Of a stretch of 37,584 bases of DNA, positions 26,330 to 35,078 are shown piece after piece; positions within the stretch are counted from its first letter, which is position 1, and each line of letters starts with the position of its first letter. The stretch is from assembly GCA_020630915.1 (NCBI GenBank), contig JAHDIF010000015.1, forward strand, positions 131 through 37,714, read 5' to 3'. The translations under genes and the position numbers were made by a program. A model generated the notes under the pieces. It was not told where the DNA came from and ran no database searches. It saw only the letters and a program-made list of their open reading frames with translations. Origin of the DNA: Dokdonia sp. (GTDB taxonomy: Bacteria > Bacteroidota > Bacteroidia > Flavobacteriales > Flavobacteriaceae).

Positions 26330-27949
26330 CTATTTAGTCGCTGGTTTTTTCTTCTTAAAAAAGCTCGCTACGAAAAGACCCACTAAAATAAATAGTACCC
26401 ATTTAAAACTCGTAGGTTTTCCCGTGCCGCTTACGGTTGTAAATACACGATCCCAGCGGATTCTACTAAAAAAGCCAGTTTTATGTGGATTGTTATCCAT
26501 GCTAAACCAAACAAATACAGGCTTTCCTACGACGTGGTTATACGGTACATATCCCCAGGCTCTAGCGTCTTGCGAGTTATGACGATTGTCTCCCATAAGC
26601 CAGTAGTAATCTTGTTTAAATGTATACTCTGTTATAGGGTTGCCATTAAGTAAAACTTGTGTGCCAGAAACATCTATCGTGCGTTCTTCCCCCATTTCAT
26701 ACCCTTCGTATACTTCTATAATACGTTTGTAAAAGGGAATGGATTCTGGGGTGATAACAACGGTTTTTCCTTTTTCAGGGATATAAATTGAACCATAATA
26801 ATCTACTGTCCAATCATTATTATTATGAGGGAATAAATCACGACTTCCATTTTCCTTCTCAAATATATTTTTCTCTACTTTAATAACATTTGTATTGTTT
26901 TTAATTTTTTTATATGATTCATCTGTCATATGAACCGTTTGATAATAAACTCCGGAATTTGAATCGCGTATGCCACTTATATCTGAAATTTCATATCTGC
27001 TAAAAGCGAGATCTGTGGGTGTATACTGATAGCCATTTTTATCTTTAGGACCAGTAATGAATGGTGTTTTCGTTATTAATGTATAGCTATATTGTAATCT
27101 AGTTCGATCAGGTAACTCATTCTGTACACCATTAATATACACGTATCCATTACGCACCTCAAGAGAATCTCCTGGCATTCCAACACAGCGCTTGACATAG
27201 TTAGATTTTTTATCTACAGGTTTACGCACACTTCCTCGCATAAACCCTGGTCTAATATCTACCAAGGTGTCTACTGGCCAACTGAAAACTACAATGTCGT
27301 TACGCTTAATTTTTTGAAAACCCGGTAATCTAAAATAGGGTAGTTGAGGTTTGCTTAGATAACTTTTAGTATGAATTTTGGGTAATGAATCGTGTAACAT
27401 AGGCGTCCCTATGGTTGTCATAGGCGTACGCGCTCCGTAATGAAATTTACTAACTAATAAATAATCTCCTACAAGTAAGGTTTTTTCTAAGGACGAAGAC
27501 GGGATTACAAAGGGCTGCATAAAATAGGTATGCACAATCGTAGCCGCCACTACTGCAAAGATGATAGAGCTCACCCACTCACCATTACTACTTTTGGGTT
27601 GTAAACTTCTATCTTTTATATAAGGAGCGTCCGTCGCATAATTAATGTAAAATAGATATAAACCACAAGTAAGTACAACTAATGCGGTGTCTTTATAGGT
27701 GTTAAATCCAAAGCTTCTAGCTGTTTCTGTCCAAACAACAGGAAACATTAACAGGTTTACAATAGGGATAAATAGCAAAAACACCCACCACCATGGACGG
27801 TTAATTATTTTCATGAGAACTACGGCGTTGTATACAGGTACTGCTGATTCCCAGGCTTTTCTCCCTGCTCGCACATATAATTTCCAAGTTCCTAAAAAGT
27901 GAATTACTTGTATCACTACGAAAAAAAGAAGCCATTGTGTAATTGTCAT
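26330..27949 (-). CDS. lepB: signal peptidase I with N-terminal membrane extension
   Basis: A 539-aa type I signal peptidase. The catalytic Ser lies in IPSSSLEKTLLVGDYL (S153 by alignment) and the general base Lys in YVKRCVGMPGD (K253); the C-terminal box is YWLMGDNRHNSQDARAWGYVP. It differs from short enterobacterial LepB by several N-terminal hydrophobic helices (1-~105, RPWWWVFLLFIPIVNLLMFPVVW), a large insertion between the Lys box and the C-terminal box (~280-440), and a C-terminal membrane anchor followed by a KKKKPATK tail. This enlarged form is usual in flavobacteria. Fifth gene of the par/dap cluster. Confidence 0.93.
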   Translation of the reverse strand: MTITQWLLFFVVIQVIHFLGTWKLYVRAGRKAWESAVPVYNAVVLMKIINRPWWWVFLLFIPIVNLLMFPVVWTETARSFGFNTYKDTALVVLTCGLYLFYINYATDAPYIKDRSLQPKSSNGEWVSSIIFAVVAATIVHTYFMQPFVIPSSSLEKTLLVGDYLLVSKFHYGARTPMTTIGTPMLHDSLPKIHTKSYLSKPQLPYFRLPGFQKIKRNDIVVFSWPVDTLVDIRPGFMRGSVRKPVDKKSNYVKRCVGMPGDSLEVRNGYVYINGVQNELPDRTRLQYSYTLITKTPFITGPKDKNGYQYTPTDLAFSRYEISDISGIRDSNSGVYYQTVHMTDESYKKIKNNTNVIKVEKNIFEKENGSRDLFPHNNNDWTVDYYGSIYIPEKGKTVVITPESIPFYKRIIEVYEGYEMGEERTIDVSGTQVLLNGNPITEYTFKQDYYWLMGDNRHNSQDARAWGYVPYNHVVGKPVFVWFSMDNNPHKTGFFSRIRWDRVFTTVSGTGKPTSFKWVLFILVGLFVASFFKKKKPATK

Positions 27950-28003
27950 AATCTAGTTGCTTTTGCCTTGATTAGTTGTTGCTTTGTGTCTGGTGTTACG
28001 TAA

Positions 28004-28717
28004 TTAAGATAAGTTTAGCACATCACGCATCGAAAATACGCCTTTTTTCCCAAGAAGCCACTCGGCGGCTATGACTGCTCCAAGGGCAAAGCCCTCTCTA
28101 GAATGTGCTTCATGTGAGATAGAAATGGTATCTATATTACTTTTGTATGTTACGATATGTGTTCCAGGCACCATTCCTTCTCTTTTGGAAGTAATAGGAG
28201 CGACATTGGTTTCAACTTCTGGGGGATCACTTTCGGTAAGTTGCCACGTATTGTAATGTGAATTGTCAATAATGTCTTGGGCAACGGTAATGGCTGTACC
28301 ACTGGGTGCATCCAGTTTTTGAGTGTGATGAATTTCTTCAATACCTAATGAATAGGCATCTTGTTTGTTCATCAAGCTTGCTAGTTTCTTATTTAGCTCA
28401 AAAAACAAATTAACGCCTACGCTAAAGTTGGATGCGTAGATAAAAGCGCCATTTTTTTCCTTGCACAGAGCAACTACGTCGTCATATGCATCGAGCCATC
28501 CTGTTGTTCCAGATACAATAGGAATGTTATTTTGTAAACAAGAAGTGATATTTGCTACAGCAGATTCTGGAAGACTAAAATCAATAGCGACATCTACTCC
28601 TTCTGGACTAAAATTAGTATCTCTTCCTACTTTTTGAGAGATCGTATGCCCTCTATCTAAGGCAATTTTCTCAATAGTTTTACCCATTTTTCCATATCCC
28701 AAAAGTGCAATTCTCAT
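28004..28717 (-). CDS. dapB: 4-hydroxy-tetrahydrodipicolinate reductase
   Basis: A 237-aa NAD(P)H-dependent reductase in the diaminopimelate/lysine pathway. GYGKMGKTIE (7-16) is the nucleotide site, SGTTGW (69-74) contacts the cofactor, and EEIHHTQKLDAPSGTA (127-142) holds the catalytic His130/His131 and Lys134. C-terminal AHSREGFALGAVIAAEWL matches the family. Its ATG shares a base with the stop of the upstream DUF5683 gene (TAATG). Confidence 0.95.
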   Translation of the reverse strand: MRIALLGYGKMGKTIEKIALDRGHTISQKVGRDTNFSPEGVDVAIDFSLPESAVANITSCLQNNIPIVSGTTGWLDAYDDVVALCKEKNGAFIYASNFSVGVNLFFELNKKLASLMNKQDAYSLGIEEIHHTQKLDAPSGTAITVAQDIIDNSHYNTWQLTESDPPEVETNVAPITSKREGMVPGTHIVTYKSNIDTISISHEAHSREGFALGAVIAAEWLLGKKGVFSMRDVLNLS

Positions 28718-29322
28718 TAATCTATTTTGTAGGTTATTTTAAAGCCGTAGTGCATAGCGACCCCTAGATCATCAGTATGAATATCTGGTGCAAAGGTAAG
28801 ATCGTCATCTACATCATATTGTGTTAGATGTGCATCTACATTTGCTTCTATTATTTGTAATACATACATCCCAGCGGTCACCAAAATGGCGAGTTCTTTT
28901 CGTCTTCTAAAGACATCTTGACCTCTTATCAAGGCGTCATTAGAAAATATTTCAGTGATCTCACCAGTTTCAGGATCTTCCGTAGTAAATTCATCTACTC
29001 TCCCGGCAAGACGGTCTTTAAAGGCATTTCTAAACCTTTTAAATTCTTTGTCACTGTCAATAGCAACAAATACTCCCGACCCCAAAGCGCCGTAAACAAG
29101 CGGTAATTTCCAGTAGTCTTTATTGTATACTTGTCCTAAACCTGGCAAGGCGGCTGCATAAAATGCTGCTCTAGCCGGTCTTAAAGGATCATAGGCTTCT
29201 TTCGAGATAATAGAGTCTCCTGCAACAATGGTATTTTCTATATCATTTGTGGGGGTCTGCGCTTTCGCGAAAGCACAAACAAAAACAAACAATATAAAAA
29301 CGATTTGTTTGTTACTTAGCAC
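28717..29322 (-). CDS. DUF5683 domain protein
   Basis: A 201-aa exported protein: signal peptide 1-~21, then a conserved PLRPARAAFYAAALPGLGQVYNKDYWKLPLVYGALG segment, two hydrophobic stretches, an FRRRKELAILVTAGMYVLQIIEANVDAHL region and an FAPDIHTD... end. The family is Bacteroidota-specific and of unknown function, typically in this par-dap-lep setting. Start overlaps the parB end by 11 bases. The palindrome at 29261-29274 encodes residues 17-21 (AFAKA), immediately before Gln22, so it supplies the AKA signal-peptidase site. Confidence 0.83.
   Translation of the reverse strand: MLSNKQIVFILFVFVCAFAKAQTPTNDIENTIVAGDSIISKEAYDPLRPARAAFYAAALPGLGQVYNKDYWKLPLVYGALGSGVFVAIDSDKEFKRFRNAFKDRLAGRVDEFTTEDPETGEITEIFSNDALIRGQDVFRRRKELAILVTAGMYVLQIIEANVDAHLTQYDVDDDLTFAPDIHTDDLGVAMHYGFKITYKID
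29261..29274. repeat. palindrome GCTTTCGCGAAAGC inside a signal peptide
   Basis: Perfect copy, encoding AFAKA at residues 17-21 of the DUF5683 protein, where AKA-Q forms the predicted cleavage box. Confidence 0.95.
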
Positions 29323-30211
29323 GTTTTATTAATTTCTGGATACGATTAAAATCCTCTTCTGAGGAGAAGGGTATAGTAATTTTTCCTCGCCCGTTTTTTG
29401 CTATCTGGACATCTACTTTTGCCCCAAAGTAAGAGGCAAAATCTTTCTGCCCTTTTTTAATATACTTAGGTGTTTGGCTAGGTTGAGGTATCTCTGTCGA
29501 AGCTGTATTGTGATAATTTTTTACAAGGGCTTCAGTTTGTCTCACAGAGAGTTTGTCTGTAATTATTTTTTCGTAAATATCAAGTTGATCCGAAGTGTCT
29601 TCAATATTAATAAGCGCGCGACCGTGTCCCATAGAGAGAAAGCCATCACGCATTCCAGTTTGCACTATTGGATCTAACTTGAGAAGTCGCAGGTAATTTG
29701 CAATGGTAGATCTGTTCTTCCCTACACGTTCACTCATTTGTTCTTGAGTAAGCTGTATCTCATCAATTAAACGTTGATATGACAATGCAATTTCTATAGG
29801 GTCTAAGTCCTGACGTTGGATATTTTCTACCAGCGCCATTTCTAGACTTTCTTGATCGTTTGCAATTCGTATATAAGCTGGGATCGTCTCATTACCCAAG
29901 AGTTTGGACGCTCTATAACGTCTTTCTCCAGAGACTAATTGATATTTCCCAAAGCTCAGTTTACGTACCGTAATAGGTTGAATAACGCCAAGTTCTCGTA
30001 TAGAAGAAGCTAGTTCTCTAAGGGTTTCTTCATTAAAACTTGTACGCGGTTGGAAAGGGTTTACTTCTATATTTTGCAACTCTAGTTCAACAATGTTACC
30101 TACTACCTTGTCTGCATTCTTATCGTCTGCACTTTTGATATCATTTGCTGGGTCCTTAAGTAAGGCAGAAAGTCCGCGGCCTAGGGCCTGTTTTTTTGTT
30201 GCTTTAGCCAT
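29312..30211 (-). CDS. parB: chromosome partitioning protein ParB
   Basis: A 299-aa ParB/Spo0J-type CTP-dependent DNA clamp that loads at parS sites to segregate the origin region. N-terminal GRGLSALLKD (11-20), ParB/Srx domain with IEVNPFQPRTSFNEE, GERRYRASK (95-103, CTP-binding) and ENIQRQDLDPIEIA (129-142), then a helix-turn-helix QEQMSERVGKNRSTIANYLRLL (~157-178) and the C-terminal dimer domain. Overlaps parA by 8 bases. I found no convincing parS nearby. Confidence 0.95.
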   Translation of the reverse strand: MAKATKKQALGRGLSALLKDPANDIKSADDKNADKVVGNIVELELQNIEVNPFQPRTSFNEETLRELASSIRELGVIQPITVRKLSFGKYQLVSGERRYRASKLLGNETIPAYIRIANDQESLEMALVENIQRQDLDPIEIALSYQRLIDEIQLTQEQMSERVGKNRSTIANYLRLLKLDPIVQTGMRDGFLSMGHGRALINIEDTSDQLDIYEKIITDKLSVRQTEALVKNYHNTASTEIPQPSQTPKYIKKGQKDFASYFGAKVDVQIAKNGRGKITIPFSSEEDFNRIQKLIKRAK

Positions 30212-30980
30212 TGGTGCTACTGTTTTTCGTTATGAGTTCTTGTGCAAGGCTCAGGTAATTACTCGCACCTTTGCTTCCAGCGTCATAATTAATAATACTC
30301 TCCCCATAACTAGGCGCCTCACTCAATCTTACATTACGCTGTATAATGGTTTTAAATACCATTTCACTAAAATGTTTTTGAACCTCTTCTACCACCTGAT
30401 TCGATAGTCGTAAACGAGAGTCATACATAGTTAGTAACAATCCTTCTATATCTAATGCTTCGTTATGAATTTTTTGCACACTTTTAATAGTGTTTAATAG
30501 TTTTCCAAGTCCTTCTAATGCAAAGTACTCACATTGTATAGGAATAATAACACTATCTGAAGCCGTTAAGGCATTAAGTGTGAGCAGTCCCAAAGAAGGA
30601 GCACAATCTATTAGAACATAATCATAGATTTCTCTTAAGTGACCTATAGCCTGTTTTAGCATGTACTCACGCTTGTCCTTGTCTACTAGTTCAATCTCTA
30701 TAGCTACAAGGTCAATATGGGCGGGAATCAGATCTAGATTGGGAGAGTCTGTTTTGATAATAGCCTCTTGGGCACTACTTGCGTGCTCTAGCAATTGGTA
30801 GGTCCCTATCTCAACACTTTCTACATCTATTCCTAACCCAGAAGTTGCATTGGCCTGTGGATCTGCATCAATAAGCAATACTTTCTTTTCTAAGACACCT
30901 AAAGATGCCGCTAGATTAACAGAGGTGGTCGTTTTTCCAACACCGCCTTTTTGGTTTGCGATAGCAATTATTTTACCCAT
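30204..30980 (-). CDS. parA: chromosome partitioning ATPase ParA
   Basis: A 258-aa Walker-type ATPase (ParA/Soj) that binds DNA in its ATP form and is stimulated by ParB. Deviant Walker A NQKGGVGKTTTSVNLAA at the N-terminus, LIDADPQANATSGLG, and VLIDCAPSLGLLTLNAL. First gene of the parA-parB-DUF5683-dapB-lepB-wbqC unit with several overlaps, so one transcript is likely. The gap upstream (30981-31076) shows no clear TAnnTTTG promoter. Confidence 0.95.
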   Translation of the reverse strand: MGKIIAIANQKGGVGKTTTSVNLAASLGVLEKKVLLIDADPQANATSGLGIDVESVEIGTYQLLEHASSAQEAIIKTDSPNLDLIPAHIDLVAIEIELVDKDKREYMLKQAIGHLREIYDYVLIDCAPSLGLLTLNALTASDSVIIPIQCEYFALEGLGKLLNTIKSVQKIHNEALDIEGLLLTMYDSRLRLSNQVVEEVQKHFSEMVFKTIIQRNVRLSEAPSYGESIINYDAGSKGASNYLSLAQELITKNSSTNG

Positions 30981-31076
30981 ATTAGTTTGAGGACTATTAG
31001 TAGGTAAAAATACAATTTATAATGGGTTTATAAAATGACACTAGACCAAATCAAAAACAAATAATATCATTTCATT

Positions 31077-32186
31077 CTAGAAATAATAATTAATACCAAT
31101 CCCTATATTTTGATTGCCAACTTCTAGAGGTATAATAGCGTCCTGTGTCGGGAACGTAAGGTCGTTCTCATAGGATGAAATATATTCTATCATTACTCCA
31201 ATATGTTTATTGTTTTTCAACGTAAAGCGTGCTCCCAGTCTTGGAGCTATAAACGGGTTTCCGCCATTTATATCAAAGGAGTTGCCCGTAATACTTCCTG
31301 AGAAGGTATCTGAGGTTGCTCCCAATCCTACTCCTAAAATGGGCTTTATCGTCCCTGTTTTGTTAAAAAGATATTCAAGACCCAATTGTGCTCTATATGA
31401 ATTTATACTAAAGTTTACAGGATCTTCATTGTTAGAAAATGTTTTGTCATCGGTAAAATTTGCTGAGCCTTCCAAAAAGAAATGAAGGTTTCCTTGTAAA
31501 TTGCCTAAGAAACTAGGGCTTGCTATAACTCCTATCTTTAATCCACCTCCTAAAACACCTTCGGTATCATCTCGATCAAAGAAACTTATGTTGTTAAGGT
31601 TTCCTCCTGCTCCTACATAAAAACTGGCTCGGTCTGTATTGTGATTGTTGGCTCTTTTTATTTCTTTTTCTGTTGGTGCGTACGTCCCGTATGAACAATT
31701 ATTGTATTGGTTTGTAATGTTGAGAAGATCTTGTTTACTATAACTGTCTTCTCTTTCGACAGTCTGGCGTATCTCATTACAGTCATTAAAAAGAAGCGAT
31801 AGCGTGCCCGGAATTACCGTCTTATCTGAGTCAAGATTGAAACTCTTGGATTGATTGTTTACAGTGATTAGAAAATGATCTTCTCCCAAACTGTATAGAG
31901 AAGCTTTTGCGGTAGTCTCATTAAGTTGCTGAGCGAGGTAATTATTATCGTTTACAGTAAGTAGATTGTAGTTTTTCTTTCCAATTTGAGCACTGCTCAC
32001 TTGATCAAAATCATATGACTTTAAGTCAAAACCATTCTTGATTAACAGCGTCTTGGTTGTGTTGTCAATTCTTAATTTTCCCTCTAGAGATTGTCCATTT
32101 TTAAGTATGGCTGTTCCTTTAATAAAGATTTGTGCAGATGCAATAGTTGAAAGCGCTAGAGCGCAGAGTAGGATAACATTTTTCAT
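31077..32186 (-). CDS. exported protein with predicted outer-membrane barrel domain
   Basis: A 369-aa protein with signal peptide MKNVILLCALALSTIASAQ. Residues ~20-185 form a soluble beta-rich part (GTAILKNGQSLEGKLRID, YLAQQLNETTAKASLYSLGEDHFLITV) resembling proteins that begin with a 'request to' surface-copy domain in Bacteroidota. From ~190 it alternates amphipathic strands (ASFYVGAGGNLNN, LHFFLEGSANF, YRAQLGLEYLF, KPILGVGLGATS) and ends in a terminal aromatic residue (GIGINYYF), as outer-membrane barrels do. No specific family recognised. Stands alone; its ATG lies in a long inverted repeat that may control translation. Confidence 0.7.
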   Translation of the reverse strand: MKNVILLCALALSTIASAQIFIKGTAILKNGQSLEGKLRIDNTTKTLLIKNGFDLKSYDFDQVSSAQIGKKNYNLLTVNDNNYLAQQLNETTAKASLYSLGEDHFLITVNNQSKSFNLDSDKTVIPGTLSLLFNDCNEIRQTVEREDSYSKQDLLNITNQYNNCSYGTYAPTEKEIKRANNHNTDRASFYVGAGGNLNNISFFDRDDTEGVLGGGLKIGVIASPSFLGNLQGNLHFFLEGSANFTDDKTFSNNEDPVNFSINSYRAQLGLEYLFNKTGTIKPILGVGLGATSDTFSGSITGNSFDINGGNPFIAPRLGARFTLKNNKHIGVMIEYISSYENDLTFPTQDAIIPLEVGNQNIGIGINYYF

Positions 32187-32233
32187 AACATAGTTTTTTT
32201 ATAATGAGTATCAAAAATCATTCCTATGTTATG
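32184..32233 (-). promoter_or_regulatory. inverted repeat that can sequester the start codon
   Basis: CATAACATAG (32184-32193) and CTATGTTATG (32224-32233) are perfect 10-bp inverted repeats 30 bases apart. In the mRNA of the barrel protein the second arm ends in its AUG start codon, so the hairpin would hide the start. It could alternatively be a protein-binding operator. Confidence 0.45.
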
Positions 32234-32291
32234 TCTATTGAAGGGTAATTTCCTTACAGCTACCTAAGTTCTGCCTTGTAAGTTTTAACTA

Positions 32292-34484
32292 TTACTCAGT
32301 CATTATTTCAAGCAACCCAATGGCAGCGTCACTTATCTTAGTTCCAGGGCCAAAAACAGCAGCAGCCCCTGCGTCAAAAAGAAATTGATAGTCTTGTTGA
32401 GGGATTACTCCTCCTACGATTACCATAATATCTTCTCTACCCAGTGTTTTTAATTCTGCAATCACTTGTGGTACTAATGTTTTATGTCCCGCTGCAAGCG
32501 AAGATACACCTAAGATGTGTACATCATTTTCCACTGCTTGCTTAGCGGCTTCTTTAGGTGTTTGAAAAAGAGGTCCAATATCTACATCAAAACCTATATC
32601 TGCATACCCCGTAGCCACTACTTTGGCTCCGCGATCGTGACCATCCTGTCCCATTTTTGCAATCATAATGCGAGGGCGTCTGCCATCTTGCTCAGCAAAT
32701 TGGTTTGCAAGTTGTTGCGCTTTCGCGAAAGCGGGATCCTTCTTTATCTCTTTACTATACACACCACTAAATGTTTTAATCGCAGCTTTATGTCTACCGT
32801 ATACCTCTTCTAGTGCGTCTGAAATTTCACCTAAAGTTGCTCGCTCTCTGGCTGCAATAATAGCTAAAGCTAGTAAATTTTCTTTACCTGTCTTTGCTGC
32901 CTTTGTTAACGCTTCTAGTGCTTTAGTTACTTTTACAGTATCTCTAGTAGCTTTTATCTGTGCCAAACTCTCTAGCTGGCCTTCTCTTACTTTAGTATTA
33001 TCAACTTCTAAGATGTCCAAGTGCTCATCTTCTGTAGGCTGGAACTTGTTTACACCTACAATAATGTCTTGACCGCTGTCTATACGTGCCTGCTTTCGGG
33101 CAGCTGCTTCTTCTATTCGTAGTTTGGGGATGCCGGCTTCTATAGCCTTGGTCATTCCGCCTAGCTCTTCTACTTCTTTAATTAAATCCCAAGCTTTGTG
33201 TGCGATATCATTAGTGAGCGATTCTACATAATAACTTCCTGCCCAAGGGTCTACAGTGCGCGTGATATGGGTCTCTTTTTGTAAGTATATCTGTGTGTTA
33301 CGGGCTATGCGTGCCGAAAAATCTGTAGGTAAGGCAATGGCTTCATCTAATGCATTTGTGTGTAAGCTCTGCGTGCCTCCAAATGCAGCTGCAGTTGCTT
33401 CAATACACGTTCTGGCAACGTTGTTAAAGGGGTCTTGCTCTGTAAGACTCCATCCACTTGTTTGGCAATGAGTTCTAAGAGCTAGAGATTTTGGATTTTT
33501 AGGATCAAATTGTTTTACAATTTTTGCCCATAGCATTCTCGCGGCTCGCATTTTTGCGATTTCCATAAAATGGTTCATTCCTATAGCCCAGAAAAATGAG
33601 AGTCTTGGGGCAAATGCGTCTATATCCATTCCAGCAGCTAGACCTGTGCGTATATATTCTAGTCCATCTGCAAGTGTATAGGCTAGTTCTATATCACAAG
33701 TTGCTCCAGCTTCTTGCATGTGATATCCAGAGATAGAAATGCTATTAAATTTGGGCATCTCCTTAGAGGTATACTCAAAAATATCAGATATGATACGCAT
33801 AGAAGGAGTAGGAGGATAGATATATGTGTTGCGCACCATAAACTCTTTGAGAATATCATTCTGTATAGTACCAGATAATTTTTCTGGTGCTACTCCTTGT
33901 TCTTCTGCGGCGACAATATAGAAGGCCATTATAGGTAGCACGGCTCCGTTCATAGTCATAGAAACACTCATTTGATCTAAGGGTATTTGATCAAATAAAA
34001 GCTTCATATCTTCTACGGTGTCTATGGCAACACCAGCTTTTCCTACATCGCCAACAACGCGGTCGTGATCACTGTCATAACCTCTATGTGTGGCTAGATC
34101 AAAGGCTACTGAGAGTCCTTTTTGTCCAGCTTCAAGATTACGCCTATAAAAAGCGTTGCTCTCTTGCGCAGTAGAAAATCCAGCATACTGACGGATCGTC
34201 CAAGGACGTCGCACGTACATAGTACTGTAAGGCCCTCTCAGATTAGGCGCAAGTCCAGCTACAAAATCAAGGTGCTCTAAAGGGTCAATATCTGCAGGCG
34301 CATATTCTTTTTTAAGTGCAATATTTTCGGCTGTAACAAACGTGTCTTGATTGAGAGTAGCTTCTTGCTTCGCTGCTGTGCTCTTCCTTTGGTTGTGAAT
34401 CTCACGAGTGCTGTTTCGAGAACTTACCTCGCCGGCAGGCAGGAGCGCGTCTAGGGTAATATGTTCGAGATTTTTTCTACTCAT
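32292..34484 (-). CDS. mutB: methylmalonyl-CoA mutase large (alpha) subunit
   Basis: A 730-aa catalytic subunit interconverting methylmalonyl-CoA and succinyl-CoA with adenosylcobalamin. TIM barrel from [36 protein letters not shown] through [14 protein letters not shown]-terminal B12 domain with [11 protein letters not shown], whose H616 is the axial cobalt ligand. The N-terminus carries an extra polar stretch (~15-33, around [14 protein letters not shown]) encoded by a copy of the dispersed 48-bp element (34381-34428). Residues 585-589 are AFAKA from a perfect palindrome in the interdomain linker. Overlaps the upstream lipoprotein gene by 8 bases. Confidence 0.96.
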   Translation of the reverse strand: MSRKNLEHITLDALLPAGEVSSRNSTREIHNQRKSTAAKQEATLNQDTFVTAENIALKKEYAPADIDPLEHLDFVAGLAPNLRGPYSTMYVRRPWTIRQYAGFSTAQESNAFYRRNLEAGQKGLSVAFDLATHRGYDSDHDRVVGDVGKAGVAIDTVEDMKLLFDQIPLDQMSVSMTMNGAVLPIMAFYIVAAEEQGVAPEKLSGTIQNDILKEFMVRNTYIYPPTPSMRIISDIFEYTSKEMPKFNSISISGYHMQEAGATCDIELAYTLADGLEYIRTGLAAGMDIDAFAPRLSFFWAIGMNHFMEIAKMRAARMLWAKIVKQFDPKNPKSLALRTHCQTSGWSLTEQDPFNNVARTCIEATAAAFGGTQSLHTNALDEAIALPTDFSARIARNTQIYLQKETHITRTVDPWAGSYYVESLTNDIAHKAWDLIKEVEELGGMTKAIEAGIPKLRIEEAAARKQARIDSGQDIIVGVNKFQPTEDEHLDILEVDNTKVREGQLESLAQIKATRDTVKVTKALEALTKAAKTGKENLLALAIIAARERATLGEISDALEEVYGRHKAAIKTFSGVYSKEIKKDPAFAKAQQLANQFAEQDGRRPRIMIAKMGQDGHDRGAKVVATGYADIGFDVDIGPLFQTPKEAAKQAVENDVHILGVSSLAAGHKTLVPQVIAELKTLGREDIMVIVGGVIPQQDYQFLFDAGAAAVFGPGTKISDAAIGLLEIMTE
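32719..32732. repeat. palindrome GCTTTCGCGAAAGC inside mutB
   Basis: Perfect copy (16 bp with flanking C/G), encoding AFAKA at residues 585-589, between the barrel and the B12 domain. Confidence 0.95.
34381..34428. repeat. repeat element C inside the mutB coding region
   Basis: Gap-free relative of 5298-5345 and 19321-19368: CTCT at the start, TTGTGAATCTCACGAGT core, GTTTCGAGAAC where the others have the palindrome. The palindrome is decayed. It codes for part of a polar N-terminal extension of MutB. Confidence 0.75.
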
Positions 34485-35055
34485 TTGCCTCGGGTGTATC
34501 GAGCGTCATGCCTACAAGATTTTGATAATAACTATCTAGAGCTATGTACAATGCTTGATTTCTATTTTTCTCTGCCTGACTTCCAAAGTTGCGCAGGCGA
34601 GAGTTAAAAAGTGTTGGGTCCATGCTATTTACTTCTAGCAAGGAGCTAATTGTTTTCTTTATAGCGGCGTCCTCAATACCATCTATAATGCATTGTACCG
34701 CTGGGTGATTATAATTAAGATTGCTTTTTACTCCATTGGGTATTAGAATGTTTTCTTGGAGTAACTGATCTCTTATGGCAAGAGAGTGATCTGAGACAAT
34801 TTCTTTATACGGTGCGGTCCCTGCTATTCCTTTAAACATATATTGCCCGTAAGACGTTACTACGGTTTTAGTTTCTGACATACTATGGTTGTATATGTCT
34901 TGCTCAAAACTGTGTAAAGCTTCATTGAGTAGAGCATTGTTCTGATCTGGACAGGTAATGGTTTGTTCTTTATCGCTATACTTATAAGTTAATTTAGGCG
35001 TTTGAGTACAGCTTATCACGCTTATTAAAAGAATTGAAAAAACAAAAGGTTTCAT
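34477..35055 (-). CDS. hypothetical lipoprotein between mutA and mutB
   Basis: A 192-aa protein with a lipoprotein signal ([16 protein letters not shown], Cys16). The mature part is mostly helical and polar ([70 protein letters not shown]) without a motif I recognise. Its stop overlaps the mutB start by 8 bases and it follows mutA by 23 bases, so it is cotranscribed with the mutase genes; a periplasmic lipoprotein has no obvious role in that reaction. Confidence 0.7.
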   Translation of the reverse strand: MKPFVFSILLISVISCTQTPKLTYKYSDKEQTITCPDQNNALLNEALHSFEQDIYNHSMSETKTVVTSYGQYMFKGIAGTAPYKEIVSDHSLAIRDQLLQENILIPNGVKSNLNYNHPAVQCIIDGIEDAAIKKTISSLLEVNSMDPTLFNSRLRNFGSQAEKNRNQALYIALDSYYQNLVGMTLDTPEANE

Positions 35056-35078
35056 AGTGTTACTAATGGTGTTTGAAA

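Noticed and set aside
29312-30980. A parS site near parA/parB
   Set aside because: No palindrome close to GTTCCACGTGGAAC-type or TGTTTCACGTGAAACA-type parS was found. CACGTG cores at about 11036 and 12545 lie in coding sequence with poor flanks, and the TTTCGCGAAA palindrome differs in sequence and is too widely spread.
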